Assembly (NCBI RefSeq): GCF_964275005.1
Contig: NC_092689.1
Span: 2,053,501-2,117,500, forward strand
Length of the DNA: 64,000 nt
From: Diadema setosum
Lineage: Eukaryota; Echinodermata; Echinoidea; Diadematoida; Diadematidae
Direction: 5' to 3'
This document shows, piece after piece, positions 35,062 to 47,240 of this stretch (the stretch's first letter is position 1; each line of letters begins with the position of its first letter). Below the pieces are notes generated by a model. That model did no database searches. It saw nothing but the letters and a program-made list of their open reading frames with translations, and was not told the origin of the DNA. The translations under genes were made by a program, and so were the position numbers.

Positions 35062-36671
35062 TTACAGAAGAACCAATTTGTGCCTGTACATTTCTTCATA
35101 ATACTTCATCACCCTGTCCGAACACCTCACGACGTCAGGGGTAAGTTGATCGCGGTCGGGAAATTTACTTGGTGAGGAAAATTCGCTGCTCCTCATCGCC
35201 CTCCCGAAGAAATTGACAGCATCAAGAACAAGGTTATCCCCAGCCGCTTTCCATGACTTGAGGGAATCTGTGGAAGCATCCCATTTGAGGAGGGACTCGC
35301 TATAAGGGAGCCCTACCTTGTCGCAATACGCTTTCAAGTATTCTGCCGGCTTGGTCAGGAGATCATCAGCATCGATCACGATTGGATCGCTATCGATATT
35401 TTCTCTGACATACTTCCAGAGGTCGTAAAGCTCCTTCATACAACAACCTGGTGGGAAGAACTTGTCGTCGCGTTCGAGATCGTATTTCTTTTCGTCTACG
35501 GCTTCACCAGTTAACTGTCCGAGTCCGGAGAAGTGTTTGTACACTGCCATCCTATAGGACCGAATATAGCGGAGTGGGTGGCGAATGAGGAATGTGTGTT
35601 TGAAGCCTTCCGGAATAAACTGGTAATAATTTTCAGTCAGTGCAGATCCCATATCCTTGGCAATCACATTCTTGCTCGCCGACATCTCTAGCCCTCTTTT
35701 CACCGAAGTGTACCTGCAATAGATATACAAGTTACATTTTTAATCTAAGAGTATCGATTATCATCTATATCATTCATATATCATTCATTGGCAAAACAGA
35801 TAGATTCCGAATCAGAGATGGCGAGATGACGTTATTAATCTGAATAAAGTAAATAATAATAATGTTTGGAATGTGAAGGTCTGTTTGTGGGAGCTTAATG
35901 TTACAGTTTGCAAACTCTGATAGCTCTAACACGAGATCTCGACCTTTTTTGGATTGCTTATTAAAGGCTCTGTTTACCATGGGGAGCAGTGATTTTGAAA
36001 ATATTCGAGTTATCACATTGGATGGATATGTGTAGGTCAGTTGTAAATAAAGCCTAAAATATAAGGAAATATCACTATTTTTTCTCGATAAACCATAGCT
36101 GTAGACGGTTTAGTCTAGAAACAATCTTATAAATTTATAACATTAACATTGATTGTTTCTCTCCCTTATTCACGTTTTTACAACTATCAGTAATTTTGAA
36201 GCACTAATCTTGTTTTTTTTGTTGCATCTGCAAGATGGTAAATAATGCCTTGAAAGGTGCAATGCATGTAATGATGAACGGATGCCAAACCCGTGCAATG
36301 ACTACCCTTCTGTTATAGTGGTGATCCCGAATGGTGATCCCGCTATGCACAGACCAAAACAGAGGTCAGGTGAGACCAACTCACGGGAGGCGGTCCGGCT
36401 CAAACTTGGTGTGAGCCATGATTTCCAACAATGCTGCTGCCTTCTGGAACGCCTTCTCATTCCCGTCATACTCCGTTGGGATGTCTTCGTTTGTATGGTG
36501 TTTGTATTCAATCCTTCCCAAGTTGCTGAACGTGTACGGTTCAAACCATACTTCTGTATGGGAAATAGCACTCAAACATTTGACAAATGCGGATGATATC
36601 GACCTTGGTACACACCACATCATGACTCTATTGCCTTTCTCTGTCCCAAGAGTTGGTGGTTTGGCTGACAT
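35062..36671 (-). CDS. Sulfotransferase-like gene A (two exons)
   Basis: Exon 1 is 36385-36671 and exon 2 is 35062-35713; the 671-bp intron has donor gtgagt and acceptor attgcag and is phase 2. The product is 312 residues without a signal peptide. Seen: WCVPRSISSAF (residues 19-29), matching the 5'-phosphosulfate loop of PAPS-dependent sulfotransferases, and FLIRHPLRYIRSYR, matching the 3'-phosphate site. A conserved block IVIDADDLLTKPAEYLKAYC follows. The Met chosen (36671) lies 15 residues before the first hydrophobic strand, as in the two paralogs; an upstream in-frame Met exists at 36728. Family knowledge: these enzymes move sulfate from PAPS to an acceptor. Related animal proteins are often named branched-chain-aminotransferase-like, which I recall but could not check. 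The acceptor is unknown. AATAAA overlaps the stop codon. Confidence 0.87.
35961..36254. mobile_element. MITE, TTAAAGGTCC type, copy 2, in intron of gene A
   Basis: It starts TTAAAGGCTCTGTTTACC and shares GGGAGCAGTGATTT, TATGTGTAGGTC, ACGGTTTAGTCT and a GCATCTGCAA end with the copy at 1681-2037. It makes up much of the 671-bp intron. Confidence 0.72.
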
Positions 36672-38216
36672 TATTGCTAAAATACTCCAAATTTTAAAAC
36701 TGTGACAACAATAGGCCATTAAAGGCAAGAGAAAATAAAGGCACGCCTTCAGTTCTGGCTTTTATTGGAATTGCAGCATCCGAAACATTTTCCCTTCGAG
36801 GTCAAGCACATGCTTTTAAAAGCATTCACGAGTCATGTGCTGGTCACTTCAGTCCAAGGGCAATAATGTGCAGATTAGATACTGACCAGACCATCAGTCT
36901 GGTAAATAAAGAATGTAGATAACAAAGTTCGTGTTTGCCAATTTTAGTGACCAAAAATATGACGAGGACATCAACACCTTTTGTGCGAATGAGTCAAATA
37001 TGCACGAATTTCACACACAAAGGCCTACCTACGGTTAGAAAATTAATGCGGCAAATTCGCTTAGTCGAAATTCGATTCGCAAAATATAAGGTTGTAAGGT
37101 GAGACATCATAATATTACCATGAAAATCAAGAAAGGTGTTCAGAATCTGTGTGTAATCAAGGCAGGGTTTGTTTTTTACTTGGGCGGGGGGGGGGGGGAT
37201 AGACAAATGATGATTGTCGATGACTAAGCAAAAAAGACCATAATCTTCACATTTTACTGCCACATCTCTCCCAAAATCGGCTGACATGCAAAAAGGAAGA
37301 AAAAAAGGGGGGTTAAACCCCCGAAGCCCCCCCCCCCAAAAAAAAAGAAAGAAAAAAGAAAACGAAAAAAAAAAAAAACAACCCAAAACAAAACCAATTG
37401 GTTCCATCCCTAAACCCCCACCCCCACCCCTACCCCCCCCCCCCCCCCTCCGCCGCTGGTAGTCTGTTATATCATGTCTGTAGATACGTGTTGTGAAGGA
37501 CATGTTTGAAACCCAATGTCGACTAATGAGCCAGTTTACAGTTCCACTTTACGCATGAGCAGAAAAAAAAGGTCATTTGTACAATCAGGTATATCTGTTT
37601 TTTAATTCACTGAGATAAACACCCCTGATGTAATGATTATTCATGTAACCCTTGTAAAGTTGTTATTGGTGCTTACTAGCACGTCCACCTGACAGCAAGC
37701 TCTGTATTTAGCAATGTTGGTGGAAAGACTTTGTTTTATGCATTTAACACAAAACAATGGAATGATTGCCTGCTTCGAAGTGTCAATTGACAGACTATTC
37801 TTGTCCTGTTCACTCATTGTTTGAAAGTTAATTCCATAAATTGTGAGCATGATCTGTCATTCATCACGCTGCTTTGAAAACGAGTGAATTGCCTAAACAA
37901 GAAAGGTCATTTGTATCTATGTGTCCATGAGCTAAATGTGAACTGGCTTATTACCATACGATGCAGTGTGAAAATGATTCAACATCGAAGTTACTATAAA
38001 AAATTGTGGTAACGTATTTTAGGTAAAAGCTTTACTTATGCGCATATTTTGATATGATCCATTACTTCGTCCCCCTTTCCTTCCATGATGTTCCTTTTCT
38101 TTTGTTTCCTTGTCTCTTTGCTTATTTTTCTCTTATATCTCTCATCATTTCCCTTCTATTTGCATCTTTTCCTTCTATACAGGAAATGATAAAATAAAAA
38201 TCGGAAGCAGATTGAT
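36672..38216. other. Upstream of sulfotransferase A; no gene seen
   Basis: It includes a cluster of G and C homopolymers (37184-37197, 37329-37337, 37420-37448). A promoter for gene A must lie here, but I see no convincing core element. Confidence 0.5.
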
Positions 38217-38650
38217 GCTAGAGTCACACACGACCGGATTTCGTATCGACCCGTAAAAGCGAATCGAGCCGGTTCGTAGAGACCCGTATCGTAAGCCGTA
38301 TCAATTCCTGATGAATTCCGGGGGCTACGATACGGCGGTGAAAAAAAAAATGGTCATGTTCAAAATTTTCTCACGGATTTCAATTCCGTATTGATATCCG
38401 AAATGACCCGGTTCGAACTGCATTGACTCGCATCGACCCGCTGCAACCCGCAGCGTAAAGCCGTATGGACCTTTGCCGTATACTAGTATACTGCATTGCC
38501 TTCATACAACGGATGATGACAAGGTCTATATCCGGGTCGGTACTGATCGAAGCGGGTTGACACGGGTCGATAGGGGTCAATACGGGTCTCTAATTCCTTA
38601 TGGACCTGGTTCGAAATCCGTTTTGTGACCCGGCCTTGTGTGACTCTAGC
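38217..38650. mobile_element. 434-bp MITE, GCTAGAGTCACAC ends
   Basis: The ends GCTAGAGTCACACACG and GTGTGACTCTAGC are inverted repeats. Both arms are filled with repeated GACCCGTATCG-like words in both directions (CGTATCGACCCG, GGTTCGTAGAGACCCG, CGGGTCGATAGG). GC content is well above the surroundings. Confidence 0.85.
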
Positions 38651-39005
38651 TTTAAGGTTGCGATACTACGCAAGTAAATATTTTCTTCTTTCCTCCCTAG
38701 CTTGATTTATCCGCAGCTCAATCAGAAGCTCTACACAACAGCATGATACTAAAGTATGTACGTATGTATGTGTGTATGCATGTTTGTTTGTTTGTTTGTT
38801 TTGCACCTACCAGTAAAAGAGACGGCATCTTGTACGAGAGGAGTGTATTCGACTCTTCAGATATTCTATGATATAAACAGCAGCAAACAGAAATTCAATT
38901 TACGTCTTCCCTGGCAATGTAGAGGGTTAGGGTTACATGGTGTGTCTCACGCGAGTAGCTCTTCAAGGGAAATTCCGGATAGTATACAATACAGGCTTCC
39001 CTGCA

Positions 39006-40050
39006 TTAAAGGTACTAGCCCACATTTGCAAACCCATGAAAATCAAAACTGCATAAAACAGGTCCAATATGACTTCAAGTACAAGTTATAACAGTAACAT
39101 ACCTCACCTGTTGTTCTTTGTCTATACCATTCGATAAAAGAGAGAAAATCATCGTTTTAAAATCAATTTTCAAACCGGGTCAACCCGACCCAAAATCGAA
39201 TTACGAGCGCGGGCTAGCTACGTACTAACTGCGACCAGCCCCAACGTGCAGCGTTGGGGCTGTGCAATTTTCGCATTCAGATCGAGGAGTTGTACAAAAC
39301 GGGTGCCGTTTCGGCGCTATATTTCCTTAATTTTTCAACAAAAAAATACTAGGAATACTTACATGGGTCGATTAAACCTAAATGATTAATTTCGGCGACT
39401 GTTTGTTGCATTTCATTGCTTATGATGCAGAAAATGTCTAAACGCGAATATCTTCAGCTCACCGATGCTCACTGAAACTCACAATCACTTGCACAGGCGC
39501 ACAGCATGCATGCAGTGCAGTGCATTGAGAGCATGCGTAATGCGTACTAATGGATATAGCAGCAAGTCTCTCCACTGTTGCACTAGGGCAGGCCGCTTAT
39601 TACTCCTAAAAAATGTTAAAAAATTTGCAGTTTCTAGATAAATGGGTGAGAAAAACCAAGTCGAAAAGGTAATGTATTAATTGTCACTGTGTTTATCATA
39701 GAAATTTAGCCGTGCTTTATTTGTGAAGTCGCCGTGAATGTGGCAGTGATTTTTGCTCCCGCTCAGCTGCGAGGTAGCCGCCAGGACCGCTCCTTGCGGC
39801 GCGGTCTTCGGGGCTAGCTACTAGTACGCACATGTAACTTACACATATATCGCATGCAAGTAGTACGTACGTGGACCGGAGCTAGCGAGCGTTATACGCA
39901 TGCATACGGTGCATTTTCATTTATTTTTGTGAAAGTAATGGACTAATTGGAACGAAATTTTGCACAGGTGTTACTGCAATCATACCCAAACTCCATGCTA
40001 ACTATGAATCCAATTGCTGCAGGTTTACAAATGTGGGCTAGTACCTTTAA
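39006..40050. mobile_element. 1,045-bp TTAA-flanked element, TTAAAGGTACTAGCCC ends
   Basis: TTAAAGGTACTAGCCCACAT at the left and ATGTGGGCTAGTACCTTTAA at the right are perfect 20-bp inverted repeats and continue as TTTGCAAACC/GGTTTACAAA. The interior has GC-rich palindromes around GGGGCTAGCTA and no transposase. Confidence 0.9.
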
Positions 40051-40097
40051 GAAGACCATTACTTTCATTGATATCATTACTTAATCAGCGGTTATCC

Positions 40098-40100
<3 letters not shown>

Positions 40101-40134
<34 letters not shown>
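40101..40134. repeat. (GA)n microsatellite
   Basis: Uninterrupted GAGAGA run. Confidence 0.95.
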
Positions 40135-40135
<1 letters not shown>

Positions 40136-40329
40136 AACATAATCTTATAAGCTCAAATGAGTGAAAAATTGTCAGAAGAAGTTTTTTCTAATTTTCATAA
40201 TACAGTTCTTGAACAGTCAATGTAAATGAGTGAATTTATTGAGTGAGTTGATTAAGGCATTGCCCAACAACTAGTCACAAAGATTGTGCACAAAATCTTG
40301 ACATCTTTAATATAATGTTTGTTGTTGAG

Positions 40330-40766
40330 AAGAAAAAGCGCGCCGTACGATGGCTAGTGATTGTGACGTAACGATGCACATCTGTACATGACAATGGCCT
40401 CACCACGCTTCGGAGACAGCGCCCGCAGACAGATCGAGAAGTTTGGAGGGGATGAGGGAAATATCCCTAGTTGGAGTGAGAAGTTTTGCGAGAAGTTTCG
40501 CGGAAAGTTTGCGGTCACACTGGCAAAACTTCGAGATCTTAAAGATCGCGAACTTCAACTTCTCGATCTTTTGCCAGTGTGACCGCGCCTATATTTCCCT
40601 CACCCCCGCCAAACTTCTCGAGCTGTTTGCGGGCGGTCGTGCCTCCGAAGCGCGAGGCCATTGTCATGTACAGATGTGCATTGTTTAGTCACAATCAAAG
40701 ACGCTTAACTATCTTTGGTCACAATCACTAGCCATCGGACGGCGCGCTCTTTCTCCTTTCTTGCGC
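40330..40766. mobile_element. Foldback element with nested GGTCACACTGGCAAAA MITE
   Basis: The outer arms 40330-40480 and about 40595-40766 are reverse complements (GATGCACATCTGTACATGAC and its partner; GGCTAGTGATTGTGAC and GTCACAATCACTAGCC). At the centre a smaller inverted repeat, 40511-40586, is bounded by GCGGTCACACTGGCAAAA and TTTTGCCAGTGTGACCGC. A further single end, TTTTGCCAGTCTGACCGCGC, lies at 40867-40886. The ORFs here are palindrome by-products. Confidence 0.82.
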
Positions 40767-40890
40767 GCGCGCACCAATGACACAAACTTCTCGATCGAGA
40801 AATTTGACTGCCCATGTGACGGCGCGACAAAGAAGATCGCGAAGACTTCGCGTAACTTCTCGATCTTTTGCCAGTCTGACCGCGCGTAAT
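40767..40890. mobile_element. Partial copy of the GGTCACACTGGC MITE family
   Basis: CTTCTCGATCGAGAA, GACGGCGCGACAAAGAAGAT and TCTTTTGCCAGTCTGACCGC match the words of the neighbouring foldback element. Confidence 0.6.
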
Positions 40891-40989
40891 GGGCAGGGTT
40901 TGTCAACATCGTATCAGTTCCGTGTATTATTTACAAAGCAGCAGCTACACAGTCCTTTGACACTTTAGGACTCAACCCCAAGACCGATC

Positions 40990-41950
40990 TCTATGGTAGT
41001 CAAATACGTTACGTTTTCGTTTCGTTGAAAAGTACCGCTTGATGGATTACTTTGCAAATAGTAAATACCCTCCATCCATAATGATGATGTAAGATTGTTA
41101 TGTGTAATGTTTGTATGTTATCCACGGTCTCAAGGCTCCGATCAAGGGGGTTACACATTTTCGTGACTGTTATATAAGAATTTACACAAGACCGGTCATG
41201 CGTAATAACTGTTTATATAACACATAGATAGATCGATGTCATTTGATTGGTTGCTTGCTATTGATCATTCGTCCCATTTTACTTTTACGTCATCATTCGT
41301 GGAATTGTAGCTCCATTTACCGTGCAACTTTGGATCCATACGATTTGCTCCATTGTACCGAGAGCCCGGCACACTACGCATGTAAGATGCTTGCTTTTAC
41401 AGTGTGTGTACGACAGAGCGCTCGCGTGAGAACTCTCTCCGCACATTCTCTCTTGTTTCTCAATTCATAAAACATAAAATGACAAGGATCCATTTTAGGT
41501 GTTATATAAAACAAATAATATATGTTTACCATTCGTGAATGGAAAGAATATTTCATTCGGTGAAAAAAAAATGATGTCCATTGCACTCATAAACATTCAT
41601 AATTTGTATTTTAATAAGCAAAGAAAGAAACAATATTGTGAATTAAACCAGACTTGCCATCTAGTAACGCCATTAGTGGAGATTACGTGTTATAGTGAAT
41701 GACTGGCAACTGTCATGATCACAAGTACTGACGGGAGGGTAAAGGTGTGATTACGTACAATATGAATCTTTCGCACATAGAAGTTCTTATTCAAAAAAAA
41801 AAAAAAAAAGACCCAAACAATTCTCTTGATACATGCATAACATAGCTTGATTATGAATATCAGAACAAATGAAGACATTCTATCACATTTTGTACAAAAG
41901 GGCATCTCCTGTCTCCTACTCTTTATTAATCATATAGCCCTAAAATAGTA
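40990..41950. other. Intergenic stretch without recognised genes
   Basis: AT-rich, a few short homopolymers; no coding motif seen. Confidence 0.5.
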
Positions 41951-41959
41951 TGTTTATTG

Positions 41960-42096
41960 ATTCATGTAAACAAATGACGTATATCTAAATTTCATTTGGA
42001 AATGTAAAAGTTACATTGTACTTAATTTGTTTATATGATATTGTCATATTATATGCTTTGGCCGGAAATGAAATAAATATGAAATGAAATGAAAAT
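41960..42096 (+). mobile_element. LINE 3' end with (GAAAT)n tail
   Basis: ATGCTTTGGCCGGAAATGAA followed by ATATGAAATGAAATGAAAAT is the end typical of CR1/L2-like elements. No coding part remains. Confidence 0.6.
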
Positions 42097-42579
42097 AGCA
42101 TTCTTTTACTTTGATTGATAATGACAAATCGACCGCGCTATGTACTATGTTTGCATTTTTTTTTTGGTATCAAGCTGGACATTCATTTTTATATTTTGTT
42201 GTATTTCATTCATTTTCCATCGAGAAATACGAAAATGAAATTGAAATTGAAAATATGAATCACCAAGTAAAGATAGATTGGCGTTTCAATTCTACTGTAA
42301 CATATGACGAGAGAAAAAGAAAATAGCAATTAATACCCAGGATTCTTCAAAAAGCTTTTAATGTATCCACAGTTTTTTGGTTGTAAAACTCAAGTCAGTA
42401 GAAGTATAATGCTGATATTAAAAAAAATATATATGTAAAGACCCGAAAGATGCGGAAAGCCACGTTTGATGTAATAAATCAATGGCTACATGAAAGTAGT
42501 AAACGTTCATTAACTTGAAGATACGTGCATGATTACGCAAAAAGCTTTGGCCGTATCAAAAACTAATCGGATCTGAGTC

Positions 42580-43310
42580 CCTTCGACGGTCACCGACCAT
42601 TCTACAACCACTGAACTCACTGGTCTACAGTTGGTTTGTCTGTTCTTATTGTTTCGTTTGATTTTCTTGTCGGCTAACGGTTGTCAGGTTTCGGTGACCG
42701 ATATTTAGCCATTGGCAATAAAATTTGGCTTGAAGATTTGAGGTCTGCGACCAGTGTCAACTATAAAGACTGACTGCCAATCTTTTGCCAAGATTATAAC
42801 AATTAGTACTTAAGCCTTTTCTTGAAACCATGTGAGGCGTCCACGTGCCAAGTCGAATGAATATCTGATGCTTTATTCTTTATTCATATGACAAAAATAT
42901 CTTGTGCTTCTGAGACTTTAGGGGAGGGTGGGAGAGATAGGGCAATTTTTTGATTTGTCACCGAGCGCAAAACGAACTTCAGCAAACAAACTCACGACGA
43001 ATTTCATCGGTCATTATTTCAGTCGCCAACCACTTGCCGACCATTTGCAAACCTTTCTCTAAGTAAACGCCTACATGTATCCAGCATGGGGTCGGCTTTT
43101 TCTTTGTTTATGTATCTGTTTATTTTTGTTTTATTTTGTTTTGTTTTGGGGTCTTTTGTTGTTGTCTTTTTTTTTGGCGGGGGGGTTCAAAGTGCTCGTC
43201 AAACGGTGGTCAAATTCTTTGCAAACGATTGGTAACCGGTCTGCAAACAGTCGCTGATAAAAAAATTTGGGGTTTGGTTGCCGATTGATTGTTGCCAATA
43301 ATTACTTATG
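42580..43310. repeat. Repeat of reiterated GGTTGCCGACC-type words
   Basis: Words such as CGGTCACCGACCATT, GCCAACCACTTGCCGACC, GCAAACGATTGGTAACCGGT and GGTTGCCGATTG recur in both directions over about 0.7 kb. The middle carries an unrelated TTTG-rich stretch. Probably an old foldback transposon; ends not resolved. Confidence 0.5.
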
Positions 43311-44190
43311 GTAACATCAAACACTTATCAGAACTGCGATCTTAGCAGGGCTCTTTAATCATTTCATTAGATTTACATAAATTATCAAATAATTTATCAA
43401 ATTGTTGATAGTTCCATAACAAGTTAATGAGAACTTCTGAATTCATTAAGACTGGTGATATAACGCTAACGTAATACACCCTTGTCTTTTAAACTGACTG
43501 ATGGTCTCGTGGACAATTTAAGAGCCGATTCTTAGATCAAATCATACCCTTTCTTTTTCTTTCTTTTTTTTTGACGGACTTATACAGCAGCAACAGCTGA
43601 ACTCATCACAGATTTTTGAGTAGCTTCTGCTAATTTTCATGATTCAGATGATCTGACAAGAAACCTAATGTCACCAAGCATCGACAAGAAGACTTCAAAG
43701 AGGAAGTCCAAAACATTACATCTTTTGGCTAGTGAGTCTTATGAGTTCTTTGAATCAATGTTCGTAAATATACCTGCAGTGCCTTGTCGGATCAACATTA
43801 TTTCTCTTAAATACATCAACATGACAGTCGTTTAGCGAATAACAAAGTATATTGACACTGACACGTCACATAATGGTGCAAAGACAACATAAGTATTATA
43901 TCCAATACATGTAATATTAAAAACCCTGTGGGGTGGTTACTCCATGGGGTAGGAAGGCTGGCCCGACTCGGATGTACTCGAGAAACTCCGGTAGCGAATT
44001 GTGTACAGCTTCACCACTGATCTCTGTCATGTTTGTGTATTATTAGTATACACACACAGCCGAAAAATCTTGACTTGAATCGGCGGATCAGCGTAGTACG
44101 CTTCGACGTACATATTCGCTGATCGGTGATATTCGTGGTTTTCGGATATACCTTGTTCATGTTGTTGGGCAGTGAATGAATCAGGACACC
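43311..44190. other. Intergenic stretch without recognised genes
   Basis: No conserved coding motif or repeat boundary seen. Confidence 0.5.
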
Positions 44191-44194
44191 CATT

Positions 44195-44528
44195 GCTTCC
44201 CCGGGTGCACGTCACGAGACTGACACCCACGAGTCATACATTCCACGAGTCATCAGTCTATACACAAGTGGAATTATACTGCTCACGAGTCACACAGCCC
44301 ATTAGTTCGACACTCAGCTAACAAGGCCCACGAGACCGACACATTAAGCTCCATGTTGTATCTGTCGAACTCGTGGGCTTTTACCCAGTGTCGAACTCAT
44401 GGGCTTTATTTGCCTATAGGGTCGTACTCCTGGGCTGTATGACTCGTGAGCTGTATAACTCATGGACCTGTTTTCAATATCGAATTCGTGGGCTCTATGA
44501 CTCGTGGGTGTCGGTTTAGTGGGATGAC
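44195..44528. mobile_element. Foldback repeat made of CACGAGTC-type words, copy 2
   Basis: Shares GAGACTGACACCCACGAGTC, CAGTTCGACACTCAGCTAA-like and GTCGAACTCATGGGC words with 25610-25930. The arms are reverse complements around TCCATGTTG. The outer ends are CCCGGGTGCACGTCACGAG and GTGTCGGTTTAGTGGGATGA. Confidence 0.7.
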
Positions 44529-44548
44529 CCCGATTCCCCACACCACCT

Positions 44549-44667
44549 GGGCCCTGTTTTATGAAGAGTTATAATTGATTATAAATCTAATTTCCATGGT
44601 AAGTCTATGGCAGCATGTGTGGTAAGGAAATTCATAATCGAGCTTATCTTTTGATAAAATAGGGCCC
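44549..44667. mobile_element. 119-bp MITE with GGGCCCTGTTTTAT ends
   Basis: GGGCCCTGTTTTATGAAGAG and the end TTTGATAAAATAGGGCCC are inverted repeats; the interior GATTATAA/TTATGAATT words continue the pairing. Confidence 0.8.
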
Positions 44668-44822
44668 TGGTCTGAAAAGTTCTATGAATAGAGGGAGCGG
44701 AACAGAAGCTAAATGAACAAGCTAAAATCGAGCTTATCTTTTGATAAAACAGGGCCCTGGTCTGAAAAGTTCGATGAATATAGGGAGCGGAACAGAATCT
44801 AAAGAAACAAGCTAAAATCTAT
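44638..44822. repeat. 90-bp tandem duplication of the MITE edge
   Basis: CGAGCTTATCTTTTGATAAA occurs at about 44639 and 44729, and both are followed by GGGCCCTGGTCTGAAAAGTT and GGGAGCGGAACAGAA. The copies differ at a few bases. Confidence 0.88.
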
Positions 44823-45388
44823 TTAAGGGACAAGTTCACCTTCATAAACACAAGGATTGAGAGAATGCAGCAATATTAGTAGAACACATCAGTGAAAGTT
44901 TGAGGAAAATTGGACAATCTATGCAAAAGTTATGAATTTTTTAAATTTTTGTGTTGGAACCGCTGGATGAGGATACTACTAAGGCTCGTGATGTCATATG
45001 AGTACAACAGTATAAAGAAAATGTAAAGAAAATTCAACATATTTTCACTTTTTTCGCATAATAAAAGAGAACTTGACTTGCCTCTTTCTGAAGGCAATGG
45101 GAATAATATTACCCATAACAATTATGTCAGTAACGAGTCAAGGGAATGTGTACTTTTTTCAAAAGATGAAATTTTTTGAAATTCTCTTAGTATTTTCCTT
45201 ATATATTGTACGCATGTAACAATACACTGCAGTATTCTTCTCATCCAGCGGTGACTGCACAAAAACTTCAAAAATTCATAACTTTTGAACGGATTGTTCG
45301 ATCTTCCTCAAACTTTCAATGATGTGTTCTACTAATATTGCTACATTCTCTCAATCCTTATGTTAATGAAGGTGATCTTGTCCTTTAA
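44823..45388. mobile_element. 566-bp TTAA-flanked MITE, 'gcagcaacattagtagaacac' family, complete copy
   Basis: TTAAGGGACAAGTTCACCTT at the left and GAAGGTGATCTTGTCCTTTAA-type end at the right are inverted repeats. Arms of roughly 200 bp share ATTAGTAGAACACATCAGTG and TGAGGAAAATTGGACAATC. This is the best-bounded copy of the family seen also at 8989 and 10571. Confidence 0.88.
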
Positions 45389-45955
45389 GCAGTATTTACA
45401 GTCGACATCCAAATTCTGCAAATTATGATACGAACCACCCACATAATGTATACGTGGCAAGAATAAAATGAACAAAAAAAATCTAAATCATGATGTTCAA
45501 GTTAAACGTCATAATATCAACTCCCTCTAGAGCAATGTGTCCCATAAAAAAAAGCAACAACTGTGCAACACATAACAGAATGCGTTTTGATTTCAAAATC
45601 TGATTAACTTTGGAGCATGCATGAAGCAATATTGATTGCAGTTGCTTACATTACGAATGATTCGTCGAATTCTACCCTAATATTTGTGGATTTGCTTGTC
45701 ATGCTCATATAGCATTTAAAGTTGTCATATCCAATGGTTATAGGTGCGTATTTACACATTCTCTTCAGGGAAGACATAAGGTAGACAACATGTTTCTTAA
45801 TCAACATATTGTTGGCTCATTCAACAGAGGATAATCTGATGTCAAATTTTATTTAAGAGAAGACAATGAGTTCAACTAAAACTAACACAGTGGGAACTGT
45901 ATGAACAGTATGATATACACCCATTTTAGCGTACAAGGGGCTGCATCGGGATTGT
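45389..45955. other. 3' side of sulfotransferase B; no gene seen
   Basis: AT-rich; contains the candidate poly(A) signal of gene B (AATAAA on minus, 45848-45853). Confidence 0.5.
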
Positions 45956-45958
45956 ACG

Positions 45959-47240
45959 TCACAGCTTGAGTTTGCTCTCGGCCATCTCAACATAGAGCTT
46001 CATGACTTTCCCTGCACATCGTTGAACGTCAGGTGTCATCTTATCAGGGTCAGGCATACTGCTAGGTGGAAAGAACTCGCTGCTCCTCATGGCTGAACCA
46101 TAGAAATTAACCACGTCAAGAACGAGGTTATCCCCAGCCGCTTTCCAAGACTTGAGAGAATCTGTGGAAGCATCCCATTTCAGGAGGGACTCTCTATAAG
46201 GGAGTCCTACCTTGTCGCAATACGCTTTCAGGTATTCTGCCGGCTTGGTCAGGAGATCATCAGCATCGATCACGATCGGATCACTGTCGATATTTTTTCT
46301 GACATACTTCCAGAGGTCATAGAGTTCCTCCACGTAGTATCCAGGTGGGAAGAAAATGTCATCGCGTTCGACATCGTATGTCTGTTCATTGGCAGATTCG
46401 TCTTTGAGAAGACCAAGCTCAGTAAACTGCGCGAACATAGCTTTTCGATAGGAGTTGATAGAGCGAAAGGGATTGCGAATGAGAAAGGTATGTTTGAACC
46501 CACTGGGAAGGTACTGTCGTGTGTCGTCAGTGGCAACGCCTGACGCCATATCCTTGACAAAGACATATTTACTCTGTGTACTCTCAAGCGTCTCTTTCAT
46601 GGTCGAATACCTATATAACAATAAAAAGAATCGAGATTATGTTCTAAATTAGTGAGTGACGGAGATTTCAAGTATCAAGCTAAAATGCATATGACTTAGG
46701 TATTCAGGACGTAATTACTTCCGTTACACTGGCTGCACGTGTGCATACAAAAAAAAATACTACGTTACAATAAACAGTGGTAGATAGAAAGACAAGTTTA
46801 TAGAGGATAACGAGGGAAATTGTAATAAAAAATGTATATCATTATCAAGTGTAGGAAAGACTGTGGCGTCTGTTTTATTTGAAAATTTTCTCCGAAGACC
46901 CACAGAATTCTTTGAGATTGTCCACTTATTAGCGTGAAACATTTTGAAAGACAGCTGCAGTATAGTCAACTCACGCAAGACGTGATGGTTCCATATTCGA
47001 TCGGGTTATCCCTCCGAGAAGTTCGGCAGCTTTTTCCAGCACTTCCTCATTTCCCTTATAAACCAGAGGTAAGTCTTCTCCGTGCGACTTCTTGTATGCC
47101 TTGCCCGCGAGGTCGCAGTATATAAAAGGTTCGAAATAAATCTCCATTTCTGAGATGGCACTCAGACATTTGGCGAACGCCGATGAAATGACTCTCGGAA
47201 CGCACCAGAGAAAGATTTTCGATCCGTCAGTAGCCGACAT
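45959..47240 (-). CDS. Sulfotransferase-like gene B (two exons)
   Basis: Exon 1 is 46975-47240 and exon 2 is 45959-46610; the 364-bp intron (donor gtgagt, acceptor tatatag) sits at the same codon and phase 2 as in genes A and C. The product is 305 residues. Seen: FLWCVPRVISSAFAKC (residues 10-25) for PAPS binding, EIYFEPFIY after it, and FLIRNPFRSINSYRKA as the second PAPS site. The start MSATDGSK was chosen by alignment with its paralogs. The frame stays open up to 47510, so a longer N-terminus is formally possible. AATAAA lies about 105 bp past the stop (45848-45853). Function beyond sulfate transfer is unknown. Confidence 0.87.

Noticed and set aside
36994-37503. 169-codon minus-strand open frame with Gly- and Phe-rich runs
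   Set aside because: The runs are translations of the G/C and A/T homopolymers of this region; the rest shows no motif.
40388-40968. Overlapping 60-80-codon open frames on both strands
   Set aside because: They lie on a GC-rich palindrome; the frames mirror each other across the foldback axis.
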